From: Omphiscola glabra
Lineage: Eukaryota; Mollusca; Gastropoda; Lymnaeidae
Assembly: GCA_964017045.1 (NCBI GenBank)
Contig: OZ024806.1
Coordinates: 8,018,488-8,082,487, forward strand
Direction of reading: 5' to 3'
DNA: 64,000 bases
Both the position numbers and the translations under genes were made by a program. Positions 23,501 through 35,478 of the stretch are shown one piece after another. Under the pieces are notes generated by a model. It was not told the DNA's origin and searched no databases. It saw nothing but the letters and a program-made list of their open reading frames with translations. Each line of letters starts with the position of its first letter. Within the stretch, counting starts at the first letter, position 1.

Positions 23501-26500
23501 GTGCGGCCTCAGGCCGATGACCACACCACTGCACTTCACATTGGTCTTCAGAAAGTTGGCGTTTATTCGCCTGAACGCAATGCTACACCCGGGCAACTGA
23601 ACGGACCAGGCGTCGTGCTGAAAATAGTAGGCGATTAAAAAAAAAAAAGATTGATTGAATGACAATGATGTTACAGCTTCGTGTTACATAAGCTTTGTAT
23701 ACATTTACAATAAATCATTAAAACGAAAATTACAATATTTCTGGGAATCTCAGACTGGTTTCTGTTTTTTTTTGTTATCTTATTTCTTCTTCTCGCCCAA
23801 TAAATTATTTTTTTTGTGGTTAACTTTCAACCTGCCTCCCCCCTCCCCCAACCCTAGTTTGTCTTCTTCAGTCGTTTTAGAGACCAATGAATATTTTCTT
23901 TTTTATTTAAAAAAAAATAGATTTCACCAACAAATGTTCCAATGTTCCAATGGTTAAATTCAATCCCAAAATAGATTAATGAGTGAATTTAGCACAGACC
24001 ATTTGGCAGCTGCATACTAACACATTAAGCTGGTAAGCTTAAAATTTTTTTTTTTATTATGACTAAGTATAATCTTTTGCGTACTGGGATCGAGTTTCAA
24101 CAAAAGGATATAGACAATAGAAATATAAATAAATAATATAAATAATAACTATATATAAACTGTTATCTCCATTCAATAAAACGCACAGAAATATATTTTA
24201 GGTTTCAAATATCATCTGACCGGAGGTGAATGTGTGGAGATGGTGCTCGAACGAGTTGGTCGTAATCTCGTGAAATGTACAGCTTGACTCCGGATATGAT
24301 TATTTAAGGCAGCGGCTCTCAACCTGTGGGTCGCGACCCCTTTGGGGGGTCTAACGACCCTTTCACAGGGGTCGCCTAAAACCATTGGAAAACACTTATA
24401 CACTACAGTTAGAAACGAGAATAATTTTATGGGTGGAGGTCACCACAACACGAGGAACTATATTAAAAGGACGCGGCATTAGAAAGGTTGAGAACCGCTG
24501 ATTTAAGGGAAGGGAAAGAAAAACTAAACTACTAAAATTTGGTAAATATTGGCAATATAGTATTCCGTTAGAGTTGGGTTGTTGTGTTTTTTTTTTGTCA
24601 TGTGTGTAGCAACTGTGTCTGATGGACGGGCAATAAAACAAAGTCTGATGACCGTGCGAAATTAATGATGTGCTTCACCACAGACAAAATCTAAAGAGTT
24701 CGTCTTTTGGAATTTATTTCCTTTTCAAACCCCCGCCCCTTCCACCAGCCTTCATCCCATACACAAAAAAATCCAACTAAAATATATCCATTTCTTTACA
24801 CCTCTGCGCCTGTCCAGCTCTTTACCATTTAGTAAACCTCTGGTTATGGTTAAAGCATCATCCTAACCTGTTTACGTGACGTTGTACAGAACGAGTGGGC
24901 GTGTCGAAAAGATCCGAATTTCCCGAAGTCTTTCAAGAAGATCTCCCACCGATAAACTCCTGTTGCTGAAATATGAAGACAATGCAAATGGCAGTACAGC
25001 TACCCATGTTTATGTTATAAGAAATATGAAGAAAATACGAATGGTAGTACAGCTACCCATGTTTATGTTATAAGAAATATGAAGAAAATACGAATGGCAG
25101 TATAGCTACCCATGTTTATGTTATAAGACATATATGAAGATAATACTAACGACAGTACAGCTACCCATGTTTATGTTATATGAATTAATGGCGTCTCACT
25201 GAGTATCATTCAGAAGATAAGTTGTTGTTTGGTTGTTTTTTAAATTGAAAAATATTTTTGGCTTTCAAAATGGCAATATCATACTAAGCATGAAAATATT
25301 TATCGTACGTTTACAGAATGATAATTTATCTTTGAAACTCAAAGATACATTCCTGGGTTAACCTTAGACTCCACTAAAACTTGAAACTCAAAGACACATA
25401 CTTGGATTAACCTTAGACTCCACTAAAACTTGAAACTCAAAGACACATACCTGGATTAACCTTAGACTCCACTAAAACTTGATACTCTGCAGGTCTTCGG
25501 TGGTGCTGGTTACGTATGTACCTAAACTTTTGTTTAGTGCGAGGGGTAATCAAATAATTTAAAGTTATTCGAAGGAGCTGAATAGTAATATTTTGTTTTT
25601 TTTAAACAGAATCAAAATAAATAGAAATATAGTGATTAGCAAGACAGAATGGCGGATAGATGGTTCGATGGACATATGGATAGATTGATGGATTAATGGA
25701 TTTTTAAAATTAATGGATGGGTGGATAAAAGGATGAATGGATGGATGGATTGATGCATTCATGGATGGATGAATGGATTGATGCATTGATAGATTTATTG
25801 ATTAATGGATAAATGGATGGATGAATGGATGGATTGAATATTGGATGGATGGATGGATGAATAAATGAATAGATATATGGATGGACAGACGCAAGTCGGG
25901 ATGTAGGTGTGGATGGATGGAGTGATGAATGAATGGATGGAGTGATGGATGAATGTATGAATGGATATATGAATGAATGGATGGATTGATGCGTTTTGAT
26001 AGATGGATGGACGGATAAAAGTATGTATAGATGTGTGGACAGACAGGGAACGGATGAAAGGATGGGTTGTTGGGTGGATGGATGGATGGATGGATAGAAG
26101 GAAATGTTCATTTAATAATAGCTGAGTGTGTTTAAAAAGCTGGACCGACTTAACCATAAATTGCTTTTGGAAAAAAAAAAAGGTTTTCTTATACAGATGA
26201 ACGTGATTCTTTATAAATATAACTTACACTTCAAGAAAAAACTGCTGCAGGTGAAATATTTTGTTAAAATTAATTGATGTACTCTTCAGTGGAGGAGATA
26301 CGATAGTGTACCTGAAAAGATTTGACGAAGTACTTTCCCTTGATCCTATCAGTTATTGCCCAAAGCGTAAAGTCGACAGACGAGTCCCATTTCGGATGTC
26401 GCACGACAAGCTGGACCAGCTTTGTTGGACCGATGACGTGCACCAGAGATTTTTCCTTGGCCAACGTCCGCAGGACTGGATCATTCATCAAGCTGAAAGT

Positions 26501-28539
26501 GAGCGTCATTCAGGGCAGGGAGTGAAAGACGTCATATTGACGTAAGTCTAGCACTATCCCCTACAAAACTTTTGTTAAGGACGTACAACCTCTCTAAAAC
26601 ATCCACGTCCAAATACTTCCCAACTTAGGGTATAAAAAAAAGAAGTTTAAAATAAAAGACTTTTCAGAAGTGTAGATGAGCAATCTCTGTAGGATTCGAC
26701 TTGAGTGTAGATGTAACTTAAATATATTTTAATTTAAATATTTTTAAATCTGCATAGACTTACTTTGCGTAACGCATCTTACCAAAGTGTAAATTATTTT
26801 CTACTTTTTATTACGTTTTAACCTGTCTTTAACTTTTGATAGAAAGTCTTTAATATATATTTTTTTATTTTATGTTATAAATTTTAGTGTTGTGGACAAA
26901 AATAGAGATATTTCCTTTTTTTGAAACATCGAATGCTTACACAATCCTGGTTGAAGTGACTTCACTCCTAATCTACGCATAAAATTAAAATGAAATAGAT
27001 CTGAACTCACACACCCACAAATTTTACTCAACTGCGAAGCAGACGCAGTCAGCCATGAGAATTTGAGCGACAGCGTCAACCCGCCTGCTTCGAGCAAAGA
27101 GTAGACGCGATGTTGTCACGACTCATTTGGCAACGAGGAGATCAACACCTTTCAGGGGACGACGTCACAAAGCAAATTATCAACTGAGCGAGACGGTCAC
27201 GTGTGTCAACAATTAAAAATGACGTCACGCACCCACAAGACGGAAATACAAGTAGAAAGAAAGTCTTTAAAAAATAATCACCAACACAGTAATCAATAAC
27301 GTGGTCAACTAGCCGACGCCGGGGAACTCACTGACAGTATCCCTGCTGCGGTTTGTGACACATGAAGTACGGATCCCCTATGTGTGTGTGATGGCACACA
27401 CATCTCCCGAGCCGACAGACAGTGTTCTGAACACAGCCGCCGCAATGAGTCTCGTTGCGCTCCTCGTCTTCGTAGTCTTCGTAGTCCTCTCCACGAGAAT
27501 CCTGGGGGAAAAAAATCCATGCACTTACTTTGAAAGAAAATGGGAATGTTTATCAGAAAAGAAGCAAAAAAAAACAACAAATAATTAAAATAAAATACAT
27601 TTTAAAAAATCAAACAGCAGAGCGTTGATTATCCGAACCTTATTGGGAACCGAAACCTCTCACTGAAAGATTGTATTAAAGTGCTTACAAAAACAATATA
27701 GTCTTACCTTATACACGTATGGCGTTTTATTGCACTGTGTATTATGTACAGAAATTATCAACGGTGCATCGCGGTTAGCTGAGGCACGTCAAAAACCGGT
27801 GAATAATGAAGGTTTTTTTCCGGCAAAAAGAGGTCGTTTCCAAAAATAGATGACTGCGACTTAGGATGAAGTTCGAGGTCTCCGCGTCTAGCAGGCTTTG
27901 TAGTCTATGATTTCTGGTTCTGGTAGGCTACGTTGCTGTATCCATATACTGGCATATGTGCAGCGGTTGGGGAAGCGATGCTGCCATCCTAACGGCTCCT
28001 AGCAGATGCCAGGGCAGCGTTGAAGCTTTCGGTAGATGTCGAGTTCACGGCGATATTGTCCAGGTGATTCCAAGCGATTATTGTACGTGGAAAGAATGAT
28101 TGTTTATGTAATTTATATCAAGTAACAAGTTTGCAGGTCGCATTATTCCTGGCTTGTTACTACATTTACAGTGTAGACAAAAACTGTGGTTTTTACGCGT
28201 CGATAAGCCATAACTTGCGCAATACGATCGTATTATAAAACAATTTTCAAAAGTTAGTTTGGGTAACTTACTTTTCGGATAATCGACGCTCTATTGTTCC
28301 TACACATTTAAGGAATGGTTTTTAATCAATAAACTTTTTAGTGGTTGTAAATTTTTAAATATAGATTTTGAAATAAATTAGTCACTTCTTACGGCGAAAG
28401 ATCAAAAGATTAGAATACCAACGTGATTATTTGAACAAATTTAAGAGCAGAATTTGATGAGAGCAATAATCACCCAAGCCTTTATCCTAGTGGGCGTGAC
28501 GAGTAGCAGCGCCACCATCAAGAGGTACGTCATACCCAT
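19943..28539 (-). CDS. Secreted EGF-like plus VWD-like protein (VWDE-like), 349 aa, 5 exons
   Basis: Exons: 28539-28474, 27501-27332, 26492-26312, 23617-23473, 20430-19943. They sum to 1050 bases with all phases compatible and GT..AG borders. Residues 1-21 are a signal peptide (MGMTYLLMVALLLVTPTRIK); a second Met is at position 3. Residues 27-36 are acidic with two Tyr (EDYEDYEDEE). Residues 42-78 are a seven-Cys EGF-like module with CRLGRCVCHHTHIGDPYF. From residue 82 a VWD-like module starts, NDPVLRTLAKEK, which corresponds to the clearer SDPMLRTFSAQHF of the paralogue. The last exon (about 162 codons) is a Cys-containing tail of no known family, ending VEFGCRW. The protein should be extracellular. 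VWD plus EGF resembles VWDE-type proteins but it is much shorter, so the name is tentative. The first exon is the least certain, resting on a weak GTGATT donor. Confidence 0.7.
20540..20581. repeat. Poly(A) tract, about 42 bases
   Basis: Uninterrupted A run in the last intron of the EGF/VWD gene. A similar run at 29700-29747 also lies just before the repeat block listed at 20700-20960. Confidence 0.95.
20700..20960. repeat. Dispersed repeat, second copy at about 29870-30200
   Basis: Shared words in the same order: cagcaag, attctagatattgcatcac / attctaaaaattgcatcac, gcattctttagaa / gcattcttttgaa, ttttcccaatcaaggga. One copy is in the last intron of the EGF/VWD gene, the other upstream of its start. 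Confidence 0.6.
21460..22170. repeat. Dispersed repeat family carrying a 53-bp tandem array
   Basis: The left half (acgcagctgcgtttggtgcg, ttcggacaatgaaaattgtc, cggtttaaaagtggttgg) is the reverse complement of segments at 31320-31770 and 49165-49570. Related pieces occur near 1900-2000 and 28960-29110. The right part is the array at 21807-22163. No coding capacity was seen. A Helitron-like non-autonomous element is one possibility, but I cannot place its ends. Confidence 0.6.
21807..22163. repeat. 53-bp minisatellite, about 7 nearly identical copies
   Basis: Units contain cacgcattgctgccgccaat, gtttggcgggctatatctag and tagatgggaag, with C/T variation at gctgccgcc/gctgtcgcc. One copy of the same motif, inverted, is present in the related repeats at about 31320-31365 and 49180-49225. 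Confidence 0.95.
22840..22925. mobile_element. Possible retroelement tail (GACGTTTCGGCTTATAGCC)
   Basis: The minus strand reads cctgacgaaggctataagcc followed by gaaacgtc, a word commonly seen at the 3' coding end of Penelope-like and other invertebrate retroelements. Only this short piece is recognisable. Confidence 0.3.
23118..23258. repeat. 9-bp repeat (GATGAACAT)n
   Basis: About 15 copies of atgatgaac/atgatggac. The minus-strand reading is Ser-Cys rich (SCSSCPSC) only because of the repeat; it lies in an intron of the EGF/VWD gene. Confidence 0.95.
24310..24500. mobile_element. SPIN-like hAT MITE with perfect target duplication
   Basis: A 191-bp element from CAGCGGCTCTCAACCTG to GAGAACCGCTG, flanked by atttaagg at 24302-24309 and 24501-24508. 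The interior has gtcgcgacccctttgggg and caggggtcgcctaaaacc, matching the SPIN family of hAT transposons as remembered. It sits in intron 3 of the EGF/VWD gene. Confidence 0.9.
25005..25175. repeat. About 3.5 tandem copies of a 53-59-bp unit
   Basis: Units contain acagctacccatgtttatg and ttataagaaatatgaag; intronic. Confidence 0.9.
25337..25482. repeat. Three tandem copies of a ~50-bp unit
   Basis: Units contain ttgaaactcaaagacacata and ggattaaccttagactccac; intronic. Confidence 0.9.
25640..26100. repeat. Degenerate tetranucleotide repeat (GGAT)n
   Basis: About 460 bp of ggatggatggatgaatgg variants in intron 3 of the EGF/VWD gene. Minus-strand Ser/His/Ile-rich open frames (HPSIHPSIH) are by-products. 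Confidence 0.95.
26640..27260. repeat. Intronic block shared with 2270-2950
   Basis: Second copy of the block described at 2270-2950, in the EGF-to-VWD intron of this gene. Confidence 0.6.
27618..28295. mobile_element. Pogo/Tigger-like non-autonomous element
   Basis: The ends are inverted: CAGAGCGTTGATTATCCGAA on the left and TTCGGATAATCGACGCTCTA on the right. The terminal motif with TTATCCG and an internal ggttagctgaggcacgtc are typical of Tigger/pogo relatives. About 678 bp, no transposase frame, in intron 1 of the EGF/VWD gene. Confidence 0.7.
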
Positions 28540-29699
28540 GTGCCGTCCCATCGTTCACTTTTTTTTGCTGCTTGGGTTTAGGGGGAGAGATAATAAAAAC
28601 GAGTGAGTAATATCCCTTTGTCTCTTTATTTCTGCGATTTACTTACTAAAAACCTCAGAATGAATCAAGGAAAAAATAAAAAATTAAACTTCAAAATATT
28701 TGTGGCAAATATATTTGCTTTAAATATGTATTTAAACAACCGCCAATAAACAAAAGTTTATCGTATACATCCTTGATAAAATGTAATATCGAGCAATGCG
28801 AGTAGGGGCTGAAAATTTGACAAAACATGCATACGAGTTACGCATTTTATAAGCATCCCAATTAGTGCTCCCCCCCCCCCCCCCCCCCCACATCCAAGGC
28901 TCGCAAACTCACATTTTCTTTCACGCCTCTGAAATGAACTATATAAATATTCTAAGGACCCACCTGCTTTTATACTGCAGATATATTTCATGAACTATTT
29001 TAGAAAAACAAAAGACAATAGTACGCACCAAACGCACCTGTGACATTAAAAAAAAAAATAATCTCATTTAGCGCAGCTATCGGGAATTTTATTTCTTGAA
29101 GTCAGTGTCATCATATTGCCTTATCTGCTCCTTAAAAAAACGGGAAAACTCGATTTTTGTGGGTTGGGGACATGGTCTGAAAATTTGATAGAATGTGTTG
29201 TCATGGCAATGAGTCTATGTATCACGTTTCAGCTCGATAGGTTGACAGGAAGTTGGTCAATTAAACGTCTGAAGATTTTGCCAGCCAGCCACGAAAAAAG
29301 GGAAGGGAAAATGAAGGGTACAATAATAAAACGATTAAAAATTGTGCTCCAACTTCGTATACGAAAAAATGACAATTCATATAATTTTAAAATATGTTTA
29401 TTAAAAAATAAAAAATTAAAAAAAACTTAATTGTTCTAACATATGTAAAACATTGTTTCCTACAATATTTCTTTAAAACATAATCTCTTTAACATTTTTT
29501 TAAAAACTTGACTCTAATAATATTTTTAATATTTGTTTCCTAAAATATTATAAAGTCATGACTTCTAAAGTGATGTTAAAACATGATTAAAAAATATTTT
29601 TGGAAAATGTGTTGCGCACCTGCTTTTATGGTTTTAAAAATTTAATCTGTTTTATGATTTGCTTCGTAAAATGAACAATGCGTAACAAAACAACAACAA

Positions 29700-29748
<49 letters not shown>

Positions 29749-31239
29749 GGAAAATCAGTATTCAAAGAAAACGAGACAAAAGCTTGTGATGCTACCAACA
29801 TGCAATTTAATTATGCAATTAAATTTCTTTAAAAATACAAATTCAAATATATAGAAAAAAACGAAATTTATATCAACATGGATCACAGCAAGTATTTAGT
29901 ATGAGTATAAGTCTAGGAAGTATAGCAAAGTATCTCCCTGTCTAGGAAGTATAGCAAAATATATCCCTGTCTAGGAAAGATGCCGCCTATGAATGGGATT
30001 AAATCAGAACCGTTTAGTTAACACAAATTCTAAAAATTGCATCACCTGATAGCATTCTTTTGAACAAATACAATACATTCGAACGTAAACGACATTTTCC
30101 CAATCAAGGGAAGGGCGGCTTCAAGGAGCGGCACAGAACATTGACTTGGTGACGTCAATATCCAAACAAAACAAAGGGGAGACAAGTGGTGGTGGTGGCT
30201 AAAATTAGGCATTCACTTATAAGCTGTAATACAATTACTAGAATATTTTAAAACCTGAATACTTGAATATTTTAAAGACATTAATACGAGATACAATTTT
30301 AAACATGGTCCTAGAATATTTTTTTAAACGATGATGAAAGAAACTAACGTCCACCAGGTAACAACAAAGTATTAACAGCCTTACTTCACTAGTCTTACTT
30401 CACTAGTCTTACTTCTCTAGTCTTTATTTACTAGTCTTACTTTACTTTCTGTCGTGTTGAGCTGTATCGACGCCTAATTTAAAAAACATGCATAATACAT
30501 ATATATATGTTATATATATATAATGCGTGGTACAACATCAAACGTTTCTAAATTGCTTTATTCTAAAAAGATAACGTGGATCTGTTAAAAATGGTTTTAA
30601 CAAACTTAATTTACGTACTGTAGAGAAATGAACTCACAGCAAAGTGCTCAGAAATTTGTCAAGCAATGCTACCCACATCAAACCTCAGCTTTAAGAGTCG
30701 GCCAAATTGTGAAATTCAACTTCATGTCTTAACTAAGCTACTAAATTTTCTTAAATCGACTTATTGCTTAAGAGGGTTATTAATATTTTTGTGTGTGTCC
30801 TGTTTATGTGTCGCGATGCGATATTTAAAGTCGAATGTAACACATAAAATGTGTTGATTGAAATATCGACCGATTGAATGTACACACATGAGCTAGGTTT
30901 AAAAATATCCCCCCCCCCCCGGGGCCCACAAAACAAAAAACCACATACATATGTGCTCATAGTCATACTCATAGCTTTAAGATGGCAAACCTTAATTATT
31001 GATGATTTCATTCAATTTACCAGAGGCGTACTGAAGGTAGGGAGGCAATTGAAACGGGGTGCAAAAATAATTTTAATGCTATAAAATTGACTTTTCCTTG
31101 TAGGTATGTTCATCTGCATATAAATGGTATAAGATGCTGCACACTGACCTGCCGAAATAAACTAACTATTAACGATTCTCAATAGCGAAGTTAAGAACGG
31201 TGAATAGCAATGTCTAATGTATATTGTATGAATTATCTC
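28540..31239. other. Intergenic AT-rich DNA with repeat pieces; no gene seen
   Basis: Upstream of the EGF/VWD gene. Contains a poly(C) run (28868-28888), fragments of the 21460 repeat family (28960-29110), a segment shared with 52115-52240 (29605-29800), the poly(A) tract at 29700-29747 and the repeat copy at 29870-30200. No promoter could be named with confidence. Confidence 0.5.
29700..29747. repeat. Poly(A) tract, about 48 bases
   Basis: Near-pure A run following an (AAC)n start. It resembles a retroelement tail but no retroelement body was recognised beside it. Confidence 0.95.
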
Positions 31240-31770
31240 TGTGCAGGGGGTCAAATTTTGAGGGGGGAAAGGGTGGAACTTTACCCAAGATAAATTTCCT
31301 GAAAGAAATATACAAGATATACTTCGCCAAACATTGGCGGCAGCAATGCGTGAACTTCCAATCTACTAAAGTTACTTGACAAAACATGAACTCAAGTAAC
31401 GTTAATTTGAGAAACCCAATTTTTGCTACACCCCTTCCCCCCTTGATACGTTACTGCACACTTTTTATTTCACGCCCATGAACTATATTAAATATTCTGA
31501 TGTCCCAACCACTTTTAAACCGAATATTTATTGCACCATACTTAAACTGAGATGATTTCATTTTCCGAAAAGAAAATATTACGCGCCAAACGCAGTTGCG
31601 TTATATAAAAAAATATATCATTTAGCGTAGTTATCGGGAATTATATTTTGCGTACTATTGAACTCATTATTGAACCTTACTTTCTTTCAAACATATAGAA
31701 TTATTTATAGTATACACTCAATCCCAAATTCGCTGAAAAGCAGTCCACGAGTCATACCAGAAGCGTAATA
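31240..31770. repeat. Dispersed repeat, copy of the 21460-22170 family (inverted)
   Basis: Contains tcgccaaacattggcggcag (single unit of the 53-bp motif), tctactaaagttacttgac, gcgccaaacgcagttgcgtt and ttatcgggaattatattttg. The third copy at 49165-49570 shares the same order. Confidence 0.75.
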
Positions 31771-32578
31771 TATATAAGAGATTTATTTATTAGCATTTTT
31801 AAAAACAGAAACGCCGAGTCAATGCGTCCCTGCAGGAAACGAGTCCTGAATATGTGTACCTGAATATATGTACCTGAATATGTGTCCCTGAATGTGTGTA
31901 CCTCAAGCTTGATAGGGGAGCAATTTCCTTGGTACTATGGTACGCCCTTGGTTGATAGCCAGTGGTTAATTCGGATGCGGTTCAGCTTATCGATTATTTG
32001 TGTCAGAGGTGGCTATCCTTTTACATCAGGGCTTCTTAAAGTCCATGAGTAGCATTTCGTTTATGGGGTTTTCCTTAAAAAATATGTTGAGAGTCCATGA
32101 GTAGCATTTCCTTTGCAATGGAATACGATGAGTCACTTCCTTGCTTTGTCACGTGATACGCGCAAGCCATTGGTATGCTGTCAGCTACACATAACAACAC
32201 ATAACAACAGATAACAGCTGATCAGCCATTGCCATTATCATTAATTCTAAAGCAAAATGTTTGTCTCCATCAGCGCTTCCCCAATGTTAATTAAAAAATT
32301 TACTTTTCAAAATATTCTTGAATATACGTGTTTTTTTTTAAAATGACATTCATAAATGTGACAATAATTATAATTCAGTTATGATTAAAGGAAGAAAGTT
32401 GTTTGAAGAAAAATGTGTGAGCGATTAGTGATTAGTGTGTTGCAGACAGCCTCCCGGAAGTCTTACTCGTTCTTACACTTATCACGTGACAAAACAATCG
32501 ACTCGGCGTAGTCCATTGCATTTTACTGAATTAAAAAAACAACTCCAAAAATAACAACAGTGGTCTTCATCTGACTGC

Positions 32579-32618
32579 CATTTGTGTCCATACACTCGTA
32601 CGTGTATGGACACAAATG
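32579..32618. repeat. Perfect hairpin, 17-bp arms with 6-base loop
   Basis: CATTTGTGTCCATACAC at 32579-32595 and its exact reverse complement at 32602-32618, loop tcgtac. No gene nearby explains it. Confidence 0.95.
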
Positions 32619-33217
32619 TAAAGAGAGAGAATAATGAACCTTTAGTAATTTTAAAAAAAAATATATATCATCCAATCATTATTCTGAATGTACACAATTT
32701 CTAGTTTCTTTTTTTTTTTTTAAATATTACCCCAGCTGTGTATTTCTTAAAACAAATGCCTTTTTTCCTTTTTTTTTAAAAAATTCAGTATAAAAATTTA
32801 GATATTTTGTAACTGTTCTTCTATGTACTTATAAAAAAACACAATGACCACGATGTTGTTGAGACGTATTTATTTAATTGATGTAATGTCTTTGAACACA
32901 CATCTTATGGCCTGATTTATGTGCTGTCAACGGCAACTAGTCTGTGTGCCAAGTTTCCGTTCGATAGGATGACGGGAAGTGGGTCAATTAGCCGTCCGAT
33001 GATTTCGCCACAAACACACGAACACAAGCGAAGTTAAATATGAAGGATTTAAAAACCACGCGCCAAACACACTTTCGCAGAAAAGACATTTCTTGTGGTT
33101 TTACTATTCAAACAATTGTTCGGCCCAAACTTGAAGGGGAAAAAAGTTATTAAAATCCTTTTGGCAGCTAACACAATAGAAAGACATGTCTGAATAAAAT
33201 TAAACTGCACATGATGG

Positions 33218-33422
33218 CAGAGGCGTAGCTAGAGTGTTTGGCGCCCGGGGACAAGATTCGCGTCCGGGGACAAGATTCATTTTAAAGCGCCCTCTTTTCC
33301 TTTTTTCAACTCTCAAACCCATTATTTTCATCAATAAAATAATACCAAAGCACATTTTGGCGCCCCTAACTAGCTGGCGCCCGGGTACATCTGTACCCCT
33401 GCCCCCCTACGCTACGCCTCTG
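33218..33422. mobile_element. hAT MITE, CAGAGGCGTAGC termini
   Basis: A 205-bp element with inverted ends CAGAGGCGTAGC / GCTACGCCTCTG and an 8-bp duplication with one mismatch (catgatgg at 33210-33217, tatgatgg at 33423-33430). Confidence 0.88.
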
Positions 33423-33430
33423 TATGATGG

Positions 33431-35478
33431 TGGTGGTGTTTTTAAAGATTATTTTTTTTTTCAAGTAGCCGTTTGGTGGTGACTGGCAGCTTTAAATTTT
33501 GTCTTGACAACTATAGCTTGTATTTGTTCACAAGAAATAGTAGTAGAGAAAGGACAATATCTGGAATAAAATATCAACAGTACAGGATATTCCAAGTAGT
33601 ACTAAACATTCAATAACACATGTGAGAAATCTTCCATAAACATGGGGAATAACTCTTTAGGAAGCTGGTGTTAAGCTAAACATATATTTGAAATTTTGTA
33701 TCATAATATTTTGGTCTATAAATTTCAAGGTCAATTTACGGGAAATTCCTAAAGTCATGTGATAAGATGCAGGGGAAAAAACAAAAATCTAGTGTTTACA
33801 AACTTTAGGACGACGTTTAATTTAAAATTAAATATATTAAGTTAATTAAGCCCAATAACATATCTGACTATTTCATTTGCAATTACCTTAATTTTTAATA
33901 AATGGTTCAAACTAGATAGAACCCACAATTAATCAAGATTATAATATAATAATTGCTCGAATATAGTCATTTTAAATGGTGAGTGTTAAGAGTTAAGAGT
34001 TAAGAATACTAATAGTTAACTTTAAGATTGATTTGAGGTAAATAAAGAGAGCACTGCCACCACTCACCACTGACTCAAATTAAGAGTACTTAATAGTTTA
34101 ATAATATTATTTAGACTTCAGTACCACACAGAATTATTGGTTAGTATTAAAGTTGCCAAGACGATACTTTAGTTATCCTGAAGAATGAGTGACTGTCTCA
34201 TTTTCATTTGTGAAGGATGTGATATTGTGACAGTGGTGTGAAATAAAGAAAGTGAGTCACAGTCTTACTGAGTCTTTTATCACTAGTCACTCACTAGTAA
34301 CTACTCAAATGACTTAAACTCAGCTAAACTATTATATGTTATACGGTAATCCCTACCATTAGGGATAACAATACATGCTCGCGCATGGTTCTGCGCATGT
34401 CTCAAAATGAGGCATAAGCCTTTGACCTACTTTTTGAAGAATGCTTTCGTTGACATCGGTAAATAGCCTCGAGCATCAAAATTTGCATAAAAAAGGTGTG
34501 TTTTACGTCACCATTGTTGTGTTGATTGGTTTCTGCACACGACACTATAAGTTACATTACGGTTTGATACTGCTACACTACGCTGTTGTCAAAAAACCAC
34601 CGGTAAGTGAATAAAAGCTTAAATACTTTTTTTGTAGAAACGCGACGACTAAAAGAACATAATGGACAATATTCTAAAGTATTAATTGATTTTTATAGCT
34701 TATTATAATTAACGAGACTGCGCTCAAGTAACCGCAAAAAACTCCCTAAATTGGTGACCAAAACTCCTAATTCTCTTTTCGCCCATTTTCCCGCCTCGGG
34801 ATGGCGGTGCAGTTATCGATAGTAACTGGAAATTAAATAATGAATATTTCGGAAATACCGGTATTTGTTATTATTATTCAATACTTTAAACAGTTAATTG
34901 TATCAAATCAAAGCAGAATTTAAAATATTTATTCATAAACATTTAATTTACTGTCATTTGTGAATTAAAATTAATTAAATAAAATTAGTCCTTCAGACTT
35001 CAATTCATTTAATTCACTAAGACTAAGGCCTAAGGTAATACTAATACTAATGCTACTAATACTAATAAATACTTAATCTTAGTCTTAGTAATACAACTAA
35101 GTAATAGTAATTATATTAGTAATATTACTAGTATTAATTAGTTAATAATAAAATACGTTTTTTTTGTAGGTTTGTCATTTATTCTACATTCAATATTATT
35201 ATTCATTTATTGTTAAGATTGTTAATGTTATTGAATTTGTAAATAAATTAACAAAATAAAATAAACAATCATATAAATTATTATAAATATAGTATAAGTT
35301 GTATAGGCTAATTCAATTGAAATATAATATAAATAATAAATTATTATAAAATTGAAATATAAACATTTTCATTATAATTATACTATACTATATTTATATA
35401 GACAGTTATAGTTATAATAAAAAGAGTAGTTAATGGTCTGCACATTTTGTTAATTTTATTTTGTTTTTTTCTTTTCAG
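33431..35478. other. Very AT-rich stretch; possible 5' exon end near 34612
   Basis: Mostly A/T-rich DNA with taatacta-type low-complexity repeats (35020-35150). A strong splice-donor word, accaccggtaagtgaa, occurs near 34612 and could end a non-coding first exon for the unit at 35479-36198. Otherwise nothing recognised. Confidence 0.35.

Noticed and set aside
25565..26157. Several Ser/Ile/His-rich minus-strand frames
   Set aside because: By-products of the GGAT tetranucleotide repeat.
28458..28526. Plus-strand signal-peptide look-alike (MRAIITQAFILVG) ending at a GTACGT donor
   Set aside because: Overlaps the minus-strand first exon of the EGF/VWD gene, whose phase joins correctly; no plus-strand continuation found.
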